Assembly: GCF_040869045.1 (NCBI RefSeq)
Contig: NC_090319.1
Span: 392,723,601-392,787,600 of the forward strand
Source: Eurosta solidaginis
Taxonomy: Eukaryota > Arthropoda > Insecta > Diptera > Tephritidae
Direction: 5' to 3'
DNA length: 64,000 bases
Below the pieces are notes generated by a model. The model was not told the origin of the DNA. It saw only the letters and a program-made list of their open reading frames with translations, and did no database searches. Positions within the stretch are counted from its first letter, which is position 1; each line of letters opens with the position of its first letter. Made by a program: the position numbers and the translations under genes. Positions 46,271 to 57,489 of the stretch are shown piece by piece.

Positions 46271-46574
46271 CAACAGAGTGACATCATTTTCAGAAAAGAA
46301 AACGCCATAAGTCTACAACATTTTATATTTTTCAAACGAAAAGCCATATTAAGATTTTTAATTAACTAATTAAATTTGTTGTTTAGTTCAAAGTTGATAT
46401 AGCCGAGTAGAAAGGTGGAGAAATATATATTTGCCGTGAAACGGCTTATAAAATAATTTTTTGTGAATTTTTTTCTTTTTAATATATTTTGTATTTTTAA
46501 CGAAAAATCCAAAAGTGCAGCCTCGCGTTCGATTGAAATTTTATTTTCATTAGCTGAAGATATGTAAAAATAAA

Positions 46575-46850
46575 TTCTTGGCACGATTTACCGTCGAACA
46601 GATTTAGCCCGAGCTTTTCTAACTATTCGCACCGGCTTCTTTAAATCTTTCCTGCAAATAGGCAGGACGGCACCTACGTGTTTAATGCCGACAAGGAACG
46701 GCAGCTAAATTTTCACTGAACAGCTTTTCATGGCAGAAATACACTCGCAGTATTTGCAAAAACACTGCCGAGGGGCGACCACATTAAAATTTTTCTTTTT
46801 TCAAAATGTTTGATGTTGATTTATCTGGATCTTATAGACGGCCGCCGAAA
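46575..46850 (-). mobile_element. tRNA-derived SINE, copy 3, degenerate
   Basis: GCCGAGCTTTTC-like, GGCAGGACGGCACCTACGTG, CTTTTCATGGCAGAAATACA and CACTGCCGAGGGGCGACC line up with the bodies at 9225 and 35332. The tRNA-like head is eroded to CGGCCGCC. Confidence 0.65.
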
Positions 46851-47330
46851 TAAGGTCGGTCGCCTATATAAGGTCGCTTAAAATCCGACCGCCTAAAAGG
46901 GTGTTTTACACAATTAGTTTGTATATTTACTATGGAGCATACAAAAACTAAAAGCCTTCGGAAGGTCCAGGTGGTATTTTTGGAATCTGTACAGTCCAGC
47001 GCACCTTACCATATTTTCAACATTTTCGAAATCCTGGCTGCTTAATGGAAAATCTGCCCGAAGAGTTATGAAGAAAACGTCCTTTTATAAAAAAAAACTC
47101 TCAAAAGGATTAAAATCACAGTTTTTGTTCGAGATAAATAAATATCGTAAATTACTATGTACGGCAAACCAAAATTTCGGCATAATATAAAAGCAATATT
47201 TCATTTCTAATATTTCATTTTCTAAGATTTAAGAGAAAAATAAATTTGTTTTATCTGAATCGGTCTAATGTTCGAGTGTGCGAGACATATCTTAATATGA
47301 CCGTTCCTAATTTATATTTATTTTCATTTC
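46851..47330. other. Upstream region of the V-ATPase gene
   Basis: No coding sequence. A short cluster of GGTCG(G/C)-type words (46852-46905) follows the SINE. The transcription start and any 5' UTR exon of the V-ATPase gene should lie here or further upstream. I could not identify a TATA box or initiator with confidence. Confidence 0.4.
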
Positions 47331-47361
47331 AGTTGAATAGTGGCTAGACGTCTTCAGCAAG
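47331..47361 (+). promoter_or_regulatory. Inferred 5' UTR splice acceptor and leader of the V-ATPase gene
   Basis: A pyrimidine-rich TTATTTTCATTTCAG ends at 47332, followed by 29 bases of leader (with an in-frame-independent TGA/TAG) before CAAGATGG at 47358-47365, a good initiation context. This suggests that the leader is spliced, with a first non-coding exon upstream. It is an inference from sequence alone. Confidence 0.5.
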
Positions 47362-50300
47362 ATGGGGGACATGTTCCGCAGTGAGGAAATGGCTCTATGC
47401 CAAATGTTTATACAACCAGAGGCCGCCTATTCTTCTGTCTCGGAATTGGGCGAGACTGGTTGTGTGCAATTTCGTGACGTATGTTTAAAATTATGATTGA
47501 ATTGTATTATGTATGCATCCCATATACATATTTAAATATATGTACATATATAATTTAATTTTCATATAATAAATATCTGCTTACGAATCTATGACCTAGA
47601 AGAACACATTGTATTAAAAAAGCTCATTAGCAAAATTTATAATCTTCTCTTCTTTGCAGTTGAACAATAACGTCAATGCATTTCAACGTAAATTTGTCAC
47701 CGAAGTGCGTCGTTGCGATGAGCTCGAACGTAAAATACGTTATATTGAAGCAGAAATCAAAAAGGATGGCATAGTATTGCAAGAAATTATTGATGATATC
47801 CCACGAGCCCCCAATCCACGTGAAATCATCGATCTAGAAGCGCATCTGGAGAAAACTGAAAATGAAATTCTTGAATTGGCTCAAAATGAGGTCAATCTAA
47901 AGTCAAACTACTTGGAATTGACCGAATTGCGTAAGGTGCTCGAAAATACGCAAGGTTTTTTTTCCGATCAGGAGGTGCTTAACTTGGACTCTAGCAACCG
48001 TGGTCCTAATGCCGCGGACGATATTGGCCCTCAGAATCGTGGACGTTTAGGTTTCGTAGCTGGTGTAATTAATCGCGAACGCGTTTTTGGTTTCGAACGT
48101 ATGTTGTGGCGTATTTCACGTGGTAACGTTTTTCTTAAACGTTCCGATTTGGATGATCCATTGAAAGACCCCACAACAGGTTTTCCCATCTATAAGACCG
48201 TTTTCGTTGCCTTCTTCCAAGGCGAGCAGCTCAAAAATCGCATTAAGAAGGTGTGTACAGGCTTCCATGCGTCCATGTATCCGTGTCCCAGTTCGCACAC
48301 CGAACGCGAAGAGATGGTAAAGGGCGTACGCACACGTTTAGAAGATTTGAGGTTGGTATTGAGTCAAACTGAAGATCATCGTAGTCGTGTATTGGCTACA
48401 GTCTCGAAAAATTTACCCTCATGGTCAATTATGGTCAAGAAAATGAAAGCCATCTATCATACGCTAAACTTATTCAACATGGACGTTACGAAGAAATGCC
48501 TCATTGGCGAGTGCTGGGTACCGACCAAGGATCTGCCTGTTGTGCAGAAGGCTTTGTCGGATGGCTCAGCTGCCGTAGGCAGTACTATACCATCGTTCTT
48601 GAATGTGATTGATACAAACGAACAGCCGCCAACATTTAATCGTACAAACAAGTTTACACGTGGTTTCCAAAATTTAATTGATGCATATGGTGTAGCTTCG
48701 TATCGTGAGGCTAACCCAGCCTTATATACATGTATAACGTTTCCATTCTTGTTCGCTGTAATGTTTGGCGATTTGGGTCATGGTGTTATATTGACATTGT
48801 TTGCCGGTTGGATGGTGTTGTATGAGCAAGGCTTGCAAAGGAAGAGGGCAGGTGAAATTTGGAATATTTTCTTCGGTGGTCGTTACATCATACTTCTGAT
48901 GGGTCTTTTCTCCATATACACTGGTTTCATTTACAATGACATATTCTCAAAATCAATGAACGTATTTGGCTCAACTTGGCATGTGCGTTATAATACATCA
49001 ACCGTACTTAGCAATCCATCAATGCAGTTATCTCCAAATCACAGCACATTCGGCATCTATCCTGTAGGCTTGGATCCGATTTGGCAATTGGCTGGAAATA
49101 AGATCATTTTCTTAAATACCTACAAAATGAAGCTATCGATTATTGTGGGCGTGGGCCATATGATTTTTGGCGTTTGCATGTCAGTGATCAACTTTGTACA
49201 CTTCAAACGTTATTCCAGCATAATATTAGAGTTTCTGCCACAAATTTTGTTCCTTTTGCTGCTTTTCGGTTATATGGTGTTCATGATGTTCTTCAAATGG
49301 GTCAAATATACAGCAAAGACGTCGTTTCAACCGGATACACCAGGTTGTGCGCCATCTGTCTTGATTATGTTTATCAATATGATGTTGTTCAAGCAAACGG
49401 CCCCACTAGAAGGTTGCAGTGAGTATATGTTCGAGGCGCAGCCAACTGTTCAGCAAATATTCGTTTTCATCGCTCTTTTGTGTATACCCTGGATGTTGTT
49501 GGGCAAGCCGCTATTCATTAAATTTACGCGCAAAAACAAAGTTCATGTGAGTTAACTTATGAGTTAATTTATGGAATTATACTGTACAATGTTGTTACAG
49601 CATCAATTTTGCCACAGAGCGAGTTTGGTCTTTTATGAAACTTACTAAAGATTCGAAAATCTAGACTCGTGATAATATAAGTATACCGCCTTTCATATCT
49701 ATATGTACATCATATACAGCGTACTTAGAATTGGTATGCTTCAACCGCTTATATATGTAGTAGTTTCGCTCTAACTTCCATATTTTTATCGTTATCTAAT
49801 TTCAAATTTATGTTCAAAACTTTGTTCGTACATTTTTTTAAATTTGTTATAACTGTGAGTCTATTATGCATTTAAATAAAAATTTGCGCTAAAGATGAAG
49901 TGGTATGCAGTTCTTGAAATGTTGGCGGTGCCACGCCTCGTTTTGAGAAGTGAAAATCAGCGCAACCATTTTAAGCATATACCATCATTGACTGAGATGA
50001 ATGTGAGAAGAAGCGGGAGACGAAAACATAAGCATATTGGGAGAGAAATAAATAAGACAAAGAGAGTGGAAAGGAAAGAGGAAACTTTTTCCAATAGAAT
50101 GGCAAAATAAGGGAGGAGACGGAGCGGGGGCGATATTGGGTTTCGGAAAACGTAAGGAAAAGTGGTAAAGACGAGGATCAAGGAAGAAAAAGGGTATTGG
50201 AAAGGAAAATGATGAAGGCAATGGAGGGGAGTCGAAAAGGAATAGAGCGAGGTAAAGGGAAAGGCTTGGCAAAAGCATTGACGCATATTGGAGAGTCAGT

Positions 50301-52160
50301 CGGTGTACACATTATAATTTTAAAATTTAGTTCTATAGAAAAATACTGAAATTAAAAGAAATTATATAAATGCTTGATACACGTCTATTCTGAGTCGTTT
50401 ATATGTATATACATTAGTGTGGTCCTCATAAATCAAATAAGCGATTTCTACTTGTCTCAACCTTTGAGATGGTAATACTTAGGTCAAAAATATCACACTT
50501 ACATTTTGGTCCCGATTGGCGATGATTCAGGGGTGTCGCACAGGGGTCCAGTTTAAATTTTTCTATGAAGACTTAAAACATTAAAATTACATTTTTTTAT
50601 TTCTAATAACACCAGAGGTTGGATTCGCAAATGCATATTTTATTTTTGTGGTCGAGAGACCACATTACCAGAAGGATTAATATATCCCTGATATGTTTTG
50701 CATATTTACATTTTTGGTGGGTATTTTTTGCACTAGGTATACACCGATTTTATTAAGAACCATTTGGGCTTCGTGCCCCGCAATTAACTTGGTCAATTAT
50801 TTAACGTTACTACTGTTAAGTTTGCTTTTTGTTGTTCTTCTCAAAAAGTCCCGAAATTATACGAAATTATCCTAAAGTATTGTCGACATGGTTCCGATAA
50901 AAGTTCCAAAGCATTTCCGAAATAAACTTGAAATAGTCTCGAAATAGATGTGAAATGACCCCGATAATATCCGCACTAGTTTCTTCATCATTACGGAAAG
51001 GTTTCGAATTTGACACAGGATGATACCAAAGTCATTCCGAAAAGATCGCAAACGAGTATGAAATTAATCCGAATAGATTCCTAAAATACCCCTCAAGGTG
51101 GACAACATTCTGAAAAGACCCTATAAAAAATCGCGAAGAAGACCATAAAACAGTGCCGAAAGCCCTTTAAAAATGGCCGAAAACTCGCAGAGTATTAGTC
51201 TCTTCATTTTCCAGAAATATGTAGTTTCGCAAATAGTCTTAATTAAAGTCGCACATTTGTATGTTTCACAAGTACATGGTACTCATGAATTTTTTTACGG
51301 ACATAAATTTAACATTTTTCTGGCATATTTTTCATATATTTTGAATATCTTTTAGTTATAGGTAAGAGATCTCCTTTTTGAAAAATACCTAGTCATTCCA
51401 TTGCCGAAAAAAGAACTAAATTCGTTCCATAGTGTTATCGGAATTATAGTTTGCTTAAATAATTGTTTTTTCTTATATTTCAACAAATTAGGTCAAACAC
51501 AATGGCGATTTAACTGGTAATATGGAACTTGCGGAAGGCGAGACACCAATACCGACTAGCCACAATGAAGCTGCTCATGGCGGTGGCGAACATGACGAGG
51601 AACCAATGAGTGAAATTTATATACATCAAGCCATTCATACCATTGAATATGTGCTAAGTACAATATCGCACACGGCCTCCTATTTGCGCTTATGGGCTTT
51701 ATCATTGGCTCATGCACGTAAGTAATTTAGCTTTTGTTTAACCATGAACTATCTGAACAAGCATAAGTAGTTCGATAATGTTTTAATTATACATATATGT
51801 ATGTATTTTAATTTTATTAGAACTATCCGAGGTCTTATGGAACATGGTGCTGTCTCTAGGTTTGAAGCGCACTGGTTATACTGGTGCTATTTTCCTATAT
51901 TTCATCTTCGGTGCTTGGTGCTTATTTACCTTAGCCATATTGGTCATGATGGAAGGTCTATCAGCTTTCTTGCACACGTTGCGCTTGCATTGGTTAGCTA
52001 TAAGCGATCTTCAATTATACACGAATTTATTCAAAACCTAACTAATCTAATTTTGTTTACTTTTAGGGTCGAATTCATGAGCAAATTTTATGAAGGTCTG
52101 GGCTATGCCTTCCAGCCATTCAGTTTCAAAGCAATATTAGATGGCGAAGAGGATGAATAA
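47362..52160 (+). CDS. Vha100: V-type proton ATPase 116-kDa subunit a (Vo sector)
   Basis: Coding exons are 47362-47478, 47660-49546, 51492-51717, 51821-51992 and 52067-52160. All introns are GT-AG and the joined length is exactly 831 codons plus stop, usual for the family. Subunit a anchors peripheral stalks through its cytosolic N-terminal half (residues 1 to about 390, starting [10 protein letters not shown]). It lines the proton half-channels with its C-terminal membrane half, starting near residue 395 ([14 protein letters not shown]). The essential channel arginine is in Y-L-R-L-W-A-L-S at about residue 734. A luminal loop with N-x-S/T sites lies near 480-495, and the protein ends G-E-E-D-E. 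The start sits in the first coding exon with the conserved family N-terminus. The protein couples ATP hydrolysis to proton pumping in endomembranes or plasma membrane. Among fly paralogs it resembles Vha100-2 most (recollection, moderate certainty). No stop or frameshift is seen. Confidence 0.95.
47479..47659 (+). other. V-ATPase intron 1
   Basis: Phase 0, donor GTATGT, acceptor TTCTTTGCAG. AT-rich, 181 bases, no internal element. Confidence 0.9.
49547..51491 (+). other. V-ATPase intron 2 (1.9 kb)
   Basis: Phase 0, donor GTGAGT, acceptor AAATTAG. It holds a purine-rich tract (about 50000-50275), and CCGAAAT-type degenerate repeats (50860-51160). Frames within it, including mirrored pyrimidine-rich ones on the minus strand, are not exons: none has family similarity and the flanking exons join in frame. 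Confidence 0.88.
50000..50275 (+). repeat. Purine-rich (G/A) tract in intron 2
   Basis: Nearly 280 bases are dominated by G and A on the coding strand (GGAAAGGAAAG, GGAAAGAGGAAAC, GGGAAAGGC), with few pyrimidines. There is no unit repeat. Such tracts can form triplex DNA or act as splicing enhancers; here that is speculation. Confidence 0.7.
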
Positions 52161-52484
52161 ATCAGCCAAGCAACAAATTTTAGACCAAAATTATGTGTTC
52201 GCTAGTGTTTATGCGATGCCAGTATTGTGGTACTCTTCCCACACAGTCAAGTGCCTTCCAAATTCTCTTTGTTTGATTTTTTTGTGATTTTTATGTCCGT
52301 CTGTGTCATAGTACTTATGTATATGCATATGTTTATTAAACATGTTATGTACGTCAATTTATTGTTAAAAATATTAAATTTGGCGCTTTATATTTACAAA
52401 CATACAAATGTACATATATGCATTTTTATGGAATAATTTATGATATTAAATTGCGCTGACTGTTTTTGTCTTCACTATTAAACA

Positions 52485-52582
52485 AATAAAACCCTAACGT
52501 AAAAATTGTATATGTATGTATGTATGTATATATGTATGTTCATTTATGTGCCTAAAACCGATATCAAATATTGTTAAATAAA
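52485..52582 (+). terminator. Candidate poly(A) signals of the V-ATPase gene
   Basis: AATAAA hexamers occur at 52485-52490 and 52577-52582, 325 and 417 bases past the stop codon in an AT-rich 3' UTR with TATG repeats (52505-52545). Either could direct cleavage, and use of both is plausible. Confidence 0.6.
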
Positions 52583-52669
52583 ATTTGAAGAGAGCAAAGC
52601 AAATGCTGCTGTAAGATTTATTTTCGTATTTATCTGAAGCAGAGGTCAGAGCAATATACCTATAGTAGA

Positions 52670-52798
52670 GGTTAGGAGGTTAGGTTGAGCTGGACGGCCC
52701 ATGGTAACCTCACATAGACGAAATGAATCCATAGTGTTACCAGCAGTTTGCTCACGGGCCAAAATGAAAAACCCTATCAGAAACCAGTACTTGTGTTA
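52670..52798 (-). pseudogene. LINE 3' fragment, left half (split by the MULE)
   Basis: AGGTTAGGTTGAGCTGGACG, GGCCCATGGTAACCTCACAT and TGTTATAAAATAAC match the family at 4600-4720 and 29480-29560. The sequence resumes after the transposon at 58162 (AAATAACTCCGTCCTCTTGG, GAATTACTGGAATCTT), as in AAATAAGTCCGTCCTCTTGG at 29540. The target of the MULE insertion was therefore an old LINE copy. Confidence 0.65.
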
Positions 52799-52817
52799 TA
52801 AAATAACGGGAGTGCCC

Positions 52818-52920
52818 CTAAATCCCCCCAAAAAAAAAATACCCAAACACAAAATCCACAAAAAAAAAAATACCCAAACACATAATCCCCAAACTCAAAA
52901 TCCCCGAAATCAAAATCCCA
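52818..52920. repeat. Terminal AATCCCCAAA minisatellite, left end
   Basis: Irregular repeats of (A)AATCCCCAAACACAA with A-run expansions. It mirrors 58056-58145 at the opposite end and forms the outer terminal repeat of the MULE. Confidence 0.75.
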
Positions 52921-53069
52921 GTGCTATGATAAACAGCATGACCGTGTAAAAAATATCATATCTCTATATAACTATATATTCACGTTTTGGCAATACATAT
53001 TTTTACTTATCCATATATAGGACTGCTAGTCTAGCTCTAATTCGAACAAGCTAACAGAAGCGTGTACTA

Positions 53070-53770
53070 CGCAGAAGGAAATCACCGTGGCGGTAGCCAC
53101 GGTTACACCACACACCCGGACTTGCCATGGCGTAGCCCAGGGTTATTTTTTATAAGCGCGGCCGAAGGCCGCCTATGCAGAAAGTTGGTATGGATTATTA
53201 GCATTTTTTGGTCGCGGCGATTTTAAACCTAATTTGGGAGAGGTTCAAAATCCCCAAAAACAAAATCCCCAAACACAAAATCCCCCAAAAAAATCCCCAA
53301 ATTCAAAATCCCCAAACACCAAATCCCCAAATTCAAAATCCCCAAATACCGAATCCTTCAAGTGTAGGATCGGCCGTGGGTTATTTTTTGTAAGCGCGGT
53401 CATGGGCCGCCTACGTAGAACAGAAATACTGGGGATCGCGTAGCCAGTGTCGGATCGGCTAAGAGTTATTTTTATGAAGCCCGTCCGAAGGCCTACGCAG
53501 AAGGGTGTACTACGCAGAAGGACGTCACCGTGGCGGTAGCCACGGTTAGTGCACACGTCCGGAATTGGCATGGCGTAGCCCAGGGTTATTTTTTATAAGC
53601 GTGGCCGCAGGCCACCTACACAGAAAGGTTTTTTAATACGGAAATACTGGGGATCGCGTAGCCGGAGTTGGATCGGCTAGAGTTATTTTTATGAAGCATG
53701 GCCGTGGGCCACCTCCTCAAAAGGGGGCTCTGCACAGAAATACTGGTGATTGTGAAGCCGGTGTTTCAAA
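53070..53770. repeat. Subterminal GC-rich repeats of the MULE, left arm
   Basis: Several near-copies of a ~100-base motif include CACCGTGGCGGTAGCCACGG (itself palindromic), TGGCGTAGCCCAGGGTTATT, GATCGCGTAGCC and GGCCGxxGGCCxCCTA. An AATCCCCAAA array lies at 53243-53355. The mirror set is at 57490-57900. Repeated subterminal motifs may be transposase binding sites (inference). Confidence 0.65.
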
Positions 53771-53935
53771 TATTCTTTCTGAACTTGCTCTTTAGGAAAT
53801 AGAAAGATCATAGACAACTTTGAACATCTGCATGAATGTGTGCATACATATTTAAAAAAAAAAATAGTTACATTTGAAGTATTATAATAGTATCGTTCGC
53901 TTGTGCTTGAAAAAACTTTTTAATTAAAAAATAAA

Positions 53936-55242
53936 ATGGAAATCAAAATACAAAAGTCCAATAAAGGGAAAGATTTGTTATTTGTTCATGGATATACTTT
54001 CCATCTGCATTCCAGAAATAAAGAGCAATATCGTTGGTCGTGTGCGGAAAGGAAGTCTCTATTGTGTAAAAGTGTGGTAGTGACAACATCATCGAATAAT
54101 CAAGAGCATGCAATTAAAAAAGCCCCACCGAACACTCTCACGATCCCCGAAGCCTTCATTTGGCCACGACAAATGCCAACGCTAAATTAAAAGGATTGGC
54201 CAATTCGTCAGGACTTCAACCTTCCCAAATCATTAGGGAAACTGTAGTAAATTGTGAGCTAGAGTGTAGGGTGTACCTTCCTTCAAAACGAGCACAAAAG
54301 CTTAAAGTACGACGTATTCGAAAATTGCATGACGTATGTAGCGAGCCAATTAGTTTGCAAGACATAAACATACCCGAAGAATTAAGAAATTTAGAAGGTG
54401 AAGCATTTTTTTTAAGTGAATGCTGTTTCGGTGGTGAGAAAAACATAATATTGGGTACAAAGTACTCATTAAAAGCCTTGGGTAGTTCGCAGTGCTGGGT
54501 AATGGATGGTACATTTTATGTGGTGCCAACTATATTCCGACAGCTTTTCACAATTCAAGGCCTAATCGATGGTCAGTTTGGGCCCCTAATTTTTTGCTTA
54601 ATGAGCAAAAAATCAAAGCAAGCATACGAAGAGTTTTTTCATCGGTTATGTTTCTTGGCTGCTTCAAAAAATATATGCTTAAATCCCACTAGAATTATTT
54701 CCGATTTTGAAAAAACTATAGCATCTGCTGCAAAGGAATGCTTTCCTGATGCGAAGTACAAAGGCTGTTTATTTCACTTTGGCCAGATAATGTGGAGACG
54801 CATACAAAAAGAGAGACTAACTCGAAATTATGGGAATGGTTGTAATTTCAGTATGCACATACGTATGCTAAAAAGCCTGGCATTTGTACCTACAGAGGAG
54901 GTGTTGGTGTATTTTAAAGAGCTGGTTGCTAATACTGAGGATTATGACTTTAAAAAAATTGGTGCTTGGTTTAGGGTTAACTATTTAACCGGAAAACCCG
55001 GATCTAGCAATTCGAAATATGATCCTGAGTTTTGGAGTGTAGCAGATACCTTCAAAGAAAACTTTACTCGGACCCAAAACTCCATAGAGGCCTGGCACCG
55101 AAGACTTAAAGTTATTGTTGGCAGAAAGAACTGTGGTCTGTACGCAATAATACGAGAGCTGGGAAAAGAAATGATTTTAATAAAGACAAATTTGGAAAAG
55201 CTCCAGTCAGGAATAGAAATACCTGTAAAAAAGCAAATTTGA
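53936..55242 (+). pseudogene. FLYWCH-MULE transposase, left arm (one frameshift)
   Basis: The first frame (53936-54190) has an N-terminal FLYWCH-type zinc finger: F-V-H-G-Y-T-F-H-L ... Y-R-W-S-C ... C. The finger continues after a shift at an A6 run near 54117, giving T-E-H-S-H in the second frame (54160-55242). The second frame has the MULE core with M-D-G-T-F (first Asp), S-D-F-E-K-T-I (second Asp), G-C-L-F-H-F, and S-I-E-A-W-H-R-R-L (candidate Glu). It ends in a basic C-terminus. It would cut and join the element ends. As read, finger and catalytic core are in different frames. Total length about 435 residues, on the short side for the family. Confidence 0.85.
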
Positions 55243-55487
55243 AACGTCGCAAAAAAATAAAAAAAATTGTAAAAAATCGTACCAAACTAGATAAAATTAA
55301 TTATTTACGAGCTGTTGCAAATAATATTTTACTTTCTTGTTAAATTCGTTTTAATTAACTTGAATTCTGTATCCTTTAGTCATAATATGTTATTTTTATA
55401 TTAGATATGTGTTGTTAATTAACAAAAACAAAAAACTTTTGTTTGGAAATGCAATGAAATAAATCAAATGTAAGAAATGTGAAATTG

Positions 55488-55770
55488 GGGATTTTGAGTT
55501 TCGGGATTTTGAATTTGGGGATTTTGTATTTGGGGATTTTGATTTGGGGATTTTGATTTGGGGATTTTGTGTTAGGGGATTTTGATTTGGGGATTTTGTG
55601 TTTGGGGATTTCGAACCCAACCCCCTAATTTGAATTTTTTTCGGGTTGGGCTCGAAATCCCCAAACACAAAATCCCCAAATCAAAATCTCAAAATTCAAA
55701 ATCCCCAAACACAAAATCCCCAAATACAAAATCCCCAAATTCAAAATCCCTAAACTCAAAATCCCCAATT
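55488..55770. repeat. Central AATCCCCAAA minisatellite at the palindrome centre
   Basis: GGGGATTTTG(A/T)(A/T)TT units on the left switch to CCCCAAA(T/C)(A/T)CAAAAT units on the right at about 55622-55644. Its unit is the same as at the outer ends of the element, so the centre looks like two element termini joined inside out. Confidence 0.8.
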
Positions 55771-56010
55771 TCACATTTCTTACATTTGATTTATTTCATT
55801 GCATTTCCAAACAAAAGTTTTTTGTTTTTATTAATTAACAACACATATCTAACATAAAAATAACATATTATGACTAAAGGATACAGAATTCAAGTTAATT
55901 AAAACGAATTTAACAAGAAAGTAAAATATTATTTGCAACAGCTCGTAAATAATTAATTTTATCTAGTTTGGTACGATTTTTTACAATTTTTTTTATTTTT
56001 TTGCGACGTT

Positions 56011-57317
56011 TCAAATTTGCTTTTTTACAGGTATTTCTATTCCGGACTGGAGCTTTTCCAAATTTGTCTTTATTAAAATCATTTCTTTTCCCAGCTCTCG
56101 TATTATTGCGTACAGACCACAGTTCTTTCTGCCAACAATAACTTTAAGTCTTCGGTGCCAGGCCTCTATGGAGTTTTGGGTCCGAGTAAAGTTTTCTTTG
56201 AAGGTATCTGCTACACTCCAAAACTCAGGATCATATTTCGAATTGCTAGATCCGGGTTTTCCGGTTAAATAGTTAACCCTAAACCAAGCACCAATTTTTT
56301 TAAAGTCATAATCCTCAGTATTAGCAACCAGCTCTTTAAAATACACCAACACCTCCTCTGTAGGTACAAATGCCAGGCTTTTTAGCATACGTATGTGCAT
56401 ACTGAAATTACAACCATTCCCATAATTTCGAGTTAGTCTCTCTTTTTGTATGCGTCTCCACATTATCTGGCCAAAGTGAAATAAACAGCCTTTGTACTTC
56501 GCATCAGGAAAGCATTCCTTTGCAGCAGATGCTATAGTTTTTTCAAAATCGGAAATAATTCTAGTGGGATTTAAGCATATATTTTTTGAAGCAGCCAAGA
56601 AACATAACCGATGAAAAAACTCTTCGTATGCTTGCTTTGATTTTTTGCTCATTAAGCAAAAAATTAGGGGCCCAAACTGACCATCGATTAGGCCTTGAAT
56701 TGTGAAAAGCTGTCGGAATATAGTTGGCACCACATAAAATGTACCATCCATTACCCAGCACTGCGAACTACCCAAGGCTTTTAATGAGTACTTTGTACCC
56801 AATATTATGTTTTTCTCACCACCGAAACAGCATTCACTTAAAAAAAATGGTTCACCTTCTAAATTTCATAATTCTTCGGGTATGTTTATGTCTTGCAAAC
56901 TAATTGGCTCGCTACATACGTCATGCAATTTTCGAATACGTCGTACTTTAAGCTTTTGTGCTCGTTTTGAAGGAAGGTACACCCTACACTCTGGCTCACA
57001 ATTTACTACAGTTTCCCTAATGATTTGGGAAGGTTGAAGTCCTGACGAATTGGCCAATCCTTTTAATTTAGCGTTGGCATTTGTCGTGGCCAAATGAAAG
57101 CTTCGGGGATCGTGAGAGTGTTCGGTGGGGCTTTTTTAATTGCATGCTCTTGATTATTCGATGATGTTGTCACTACCACACTTTTACACAATAGAGACTT
57201 CCTTTCCGCACACGACCAACGATATTGCTCTTTATTTCTGGAATGCAGATGGAAAGTATATCCATGAACAAATAACAAATCTTTCCCTTTATTGGACTTT
57301 TGTATTTTGATTTCCAT
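56011..57317 (-). pseudogene. FLYWCH-MULE transposase, right arm (frameshift plus stop)
   Basis: Mirror copy of 53936-55242. The finger frame is 57063-57317 and the core is split into 56866-57093 and 56011-56802. It shares the A6-run frameshift with the left arm. In addition TGA replaces AGA in I-P-E-E-L-R-N (near 56866), a single-base nonsense change not present on the left. Nearby GCA/CCA also differs. Otherwise the visible protein sequence of the core is identical over its 263 residues. Confidence 0.85.
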
Positions 57318-57489
57318 TTTATTTTTTAATTAAAAAGTTTTTTCAAGCACAAGCGAACGATACTATTATAATACTTCAAATGTAACTATTTTTTTTTTAA
57401 ATATGTATGCACACATTCATGCAGATGTTCAAAGTTGTCTATGATCTTTCTATTTCCTAAAGAGCAAGTTCAGAAAGAAATTTTGAAAC

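Noticed and set aside
46028..46369. 113-residue plus-strand frame spanning the MITE
   Set aside because: It is read through the MITE and its flanks. No motif, and the inverted ends dictate part of it.
48421..48651. Short frames on both strands inside the V-ATPase exon 2
   Set aside because: Shadows of the real coding frame.
49957..50286. Leucine/serine/phenylalanine-rich minus-strand frames that look like membrane proteins
   Set aside because: They are the complement of the purine-rich tract in intron 2 and have no homologous motif.
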